Shown here piece after piece: positions 62,367-64,000 of a DNA stretch of 64,000 nt. A model generated the notes under the pieces. It was given only the letters and a program-made list of their open reading frames with translations, was not told the origin of the DNA and made no database searches. The DNA lies in the NCBI GenBank assembly GCA_018384365.1, contig JAHAYX010000054.1:83316-147315 (forward strand), given 5' to 3'. The DNA is from Clostridiaceae bacterium. GTDB taxonomy: Bacteria; Bacillota; Clostridia; Oscillospirales; QAMX01. Each line of letters opens with the position of its first letter. Position 1 is the stretch's first letter. The position numbers and the translations under genes are program-made.

Positions 62367-63108
62367 GAAAAAACTGCAAAAATTCGCCGCTGTTTTGCTG
62401 ACGCTTGCCATCTGGCAGGCGGCAGCAATGGCGTTGGATCAAAAGTTATTGCTGGCCTCGCCTCTCTCCGTACTGGCGAGGCTTGCGAGCATTTGGCAGG
62501 AACCTGCTTTTTTCTCCTCCGTCTGGTTCAGCTTTATCCGGATTGTCGGTGGTTTTGGTCTGGCGCTTGTGCTGGGCGTGCTGCTGGCAATCCTGGCCGG
62601 AAAATTCCCCGTGCTCGAAACCTTTTTCTGGCCGGTCTTTACGGCGATCAAGTCGGTACCGGTTGCATCGTTTATCATCATCAGCCTGATCTGGCTCACG
62701 TCCTCGGAACTCTCGATCTTTATTTCCTTCCTGATGGTCCTTCCGATTGTTTACACGAACGTGCTGGAGGGAATCCGCAGCACAGACCGGAAAATGACGG
62801 AGATGGCGGATGTGTTCCATATTCCGTGGAACCGGCGATTGATGTATATCTGGCTGCCGCAAATCCGTCCCTATCTGATTTCGGCGTGCAGTATGTCCCT
62901 GGGACTCTCTTGGAAGGCGGGCATTGCTGCGGAGATCATCGGCATCCCGGACGGTTCGATCGGTGAAATGCTTTACAATGCCAAGGCCTATTTGAACACC
63001 GTGGACCTCTTTGCCTGGACGGTGATCATCGTGGCAATCAGTGTTGCATTTGAAAAGCTCTTCCTGGCGCTGCTGCGCTATGGTTTCCGAAAGCTGGTGC
63101 GGGTATGA
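62356..63108 (+). CDS. ABC transporter permease (NitT/TauT type)
   Basis: A 250-residue, six-helix permease (BPD type). The EAA-like loop is visible near EMADVFHIPWNRRLMYIWLP. The ATG at 62356 overlaps the substrate-binding gene by 11 bp; there is no strong ribosome site, so coupling is likely. It pairs with the ATPase that follows by ATGA overlap. The import direction fits the lipoprotein partner. Confidence 0.92.
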   Translation: MRDKKKLQKFAAVLLTLAIWQAAAMALDQKLLLASPLSVLARLASIWQEPAFFSSVWFSFIRIVGGFGLALVLGVLLAILAGKFPVLETFFWPVFTAIKSVPVASFIIISLIWLTSSELSIFISFLMVLPIVYTNVLEGIRSTDRKMTEMADVFHIPWNRRLMYIWLPQIRPYLISACSMSLGLSWKAGIAAEIIGIPDGSIGEMLYNAKAYLNTVDLFAWTVIIVAISVAFEKLFLALLRYGFRKLVRV

Positions 63109-63689
63109 AAGATGTACTTGTGCAGGGACTTTATAAAAATTTCGGCGAGAAACAGGTGCTTGCGGATTTTTCGGCAGTGTTTCCGGCGGGACGCGTCACC
63201 TGCGTGATGGGACCGTCCGGCTGCGGCAAAACGACGCTTTTGAATATTCTGCTGGGTCTGGAGCGCGCCGATCAGGGGACGATTGAGAATCTACCGCCGC
63301 GTATTTCCGCCGTTTTTCAGGAAGAGCGGCTTTGCGAGGACTTTTCAGCCGTAACAAACGTGCGTCTTGTGACCGGGAAAGTTCTGCGTGACGAGGAAAT
63401 TGTCGAATGTTTGGAGGCGTTTGGCCTTGCAGGCAGTACGCATGTGCCTGTGCGGGAGCTTTCCGGCGGCATGAAGCGGCGTGTAGCAATTGCACGCGCA
63501 GTATTGGCGGAGGGCGAACTCCTGATTCTGGACGAACCATTTAAGGGTCTGGACGAAACGACACGGAAAACTGTCGCCGCTGAGGTGAAACGGCGTATCC
63601 AGGGCCGTACGGTGATTATGGTGACGCATGACGCCGATGAAGCGCTGTTGATGGACGCTGAAGTATTGGAAATGAGGACTTTGGTATGA
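63105..63689 (+). CDS. ABC transporter ATP-binding protein
   Basis: A short, 194-residue ATPase of the NitT/TauT class. Walker A GPSGCGKTT (about residue 35-43), signature LSGGMKRRVAIARAV, Walker B LLILDEPFKGLD and H-loop VTHD are intact, so it is functional despite being about 50 residues shorter than usual. It overlaps the permease by 4 bp and its stop overlaps the radical SAM start (ATGA). Confidence 0.93.
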   Translation: MKDVLVQGLYKNFGEKQVLADFSAVFPAGRVTCVMGPSGCGKTTLLNILLGLERADQGTIENLPPRISAVFQEERLCEDFSAVTNVRLVTGKVLRDEEIVECLEAFGLAGSTHVPVRELSGGMKRRVAIARAVLAEGELLILDEPFKGLDETTRKTVAAEVKRRIQGRTVIMVTHDADEALLMDAEVLEMRTLV

Positions 63690-64000
63690 AAATTACGACA
63701 AAACAGGAAATTTTAGAGCTGCTTGCCCTGCCGTATGCGGAATTTCAACAGACGGTGATTCCGGCGGCGAAGCAGACGTATATCGAGCGGCGCGGAAATG
63801 AACTTGTCTCAAGCGCCATGCTCGGCTTTTCAAATATCTGCAAAAACCGCTGCCTTTATTGCGGGATGCGCGCCGGAAGTTCCGTGGAGCGTTATCGCAT
63901 TGCAGCGGACGACGTCATTGCAGCCGCACGCACAGCAAAGGAAATGGGCTTCCGTCGGATGTTCGTGATCAGCGGCGAAGACCCCAAGTATGGCTATGAA
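63686..64000 (+). CDS. Radical SAM enzyme, HydE-like (cut by window end)
   Basis: 105 N-terminal residues are visible. The radical SAM triad is Cys52, Cys56 and Cys59 (SNICKNRCLYCGMR), with an N-terminal helical stretch and a SAM-binding GED motif (SGEDPKYGYE), as in the HydE/BioB/PylB subgroup. HydE matures [FeFe]-hydrogenase; PylB makes methylornithine. Which one cannot be decided from the fragment. It begins in the stop of the ABC ATPase gene, so it is the fourth gene of the operon and probably works on the imported compound or uses it. Confidence 0.85.
   Translation, partial: MKITTKQEILELLALPYAEFQQTVIPAAKQTYIERRGNELVSSAMLGFSNICKNRCLYCGMRAGSSVERYRIAADDVIAAARTAKEMGFRRMFVISGEDPKYGYE

Overview
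The window is a gene-dense stretch (about 62 protein genes in 64 kb, GC roughly mid-50s %) of what looks like a chromosome from an anaerobic Gram-positive Bacillota, most likely class Clostridia and close to Oscillospiraceae. The reasons are the rplU-prp-rpmA cassette with an N-terminally extended L27, a tandem glycine riboswitch, WhiA, HprK and an HtrA-type two-component locus, a flavodiiron/rubredoxin oxygen or NO defence locus, a CD1247-type acidic protein, strong GGAGG ribosome sites, many TTG/GTG starts, and consensus sigma-A promoters with 17-bp spacers. I see no phage, insertion sequence, CRISPR array, rRNA or tRNA.

Layout. 1-8.4 kb: end of an Mrp Fe-S ATPase, a lone ZnuA-like metal-binding lipoprotein with a Fur/Zur-type box, a TIM-barrel isomerase, then a uvrB-uvrA-chromate transporter operon whose promoter contains a LexA box. 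8.4-16.8 kb: HAD phosphatase, AI-2E permease, RmuC, an ABC ATPase with a 1128-residue coiled-coil permease, and a cytoplasmic Cu/Zn SOD. 16.8-25.9 kb: a riboswitch-controlled Na+/amino-acid symporter, a divergent Gfo/Idh dehydrogenase and sugar-isomerase/GH10 xylanase pair, a CDF metal exporter, a DUF2441-DUF1015 pair and a YtxH-like small membrane protein. 25.9-34.8 kb: MtaB, a PBP5-type carboxypeptidase, two uncharacterised proteins, the L21-Prp-L27-DUF2087-Obg cluster, an acetyltransferase behind an alternately folding leader, cupin, CD1247-type protein and EF-P. 34.9-42.3 kb: a second AGCS symporter, a response regulator/kinase/HtrA operon, a short MecA-like protein, TadA and HprK. 42.5-55.2 kb: murB-whiA-dnaE, then Asp23-nusB-TsaD paralogue-xseAB-ispA-leuA-cimA. 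55.4-64 kb: TSCPD protein, AsnS, aspartate aminotransferase, rubredoxin and a four-domain flavodiiron protein, and, divergently, a Crp/Fnr regulator followed by an ABC importer fused into one operon with a HydE-like radical SAM enzyme cut by the window end.

The most interesting signal is in the last 4 kb. A 14-bp palindrome GTTGC-N4-GCAAC occurs both in the flavodiiron/Crp-Fnr divergent promoter region and exactly 41.5 bp upstream of the predicted start of the ABC/radical SAM operon, where the -35 box is poor. This is the layout of a class II Crp/Fnr activator site, and suggests one local regulon joining oxygen/NO reduction, the regulator itself, an unknown importer and a radical SAM enzyme. 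A second candidate is the leader at 32712-32871 before the acetyltransferase gene, which can form two mutually exclusive stems.
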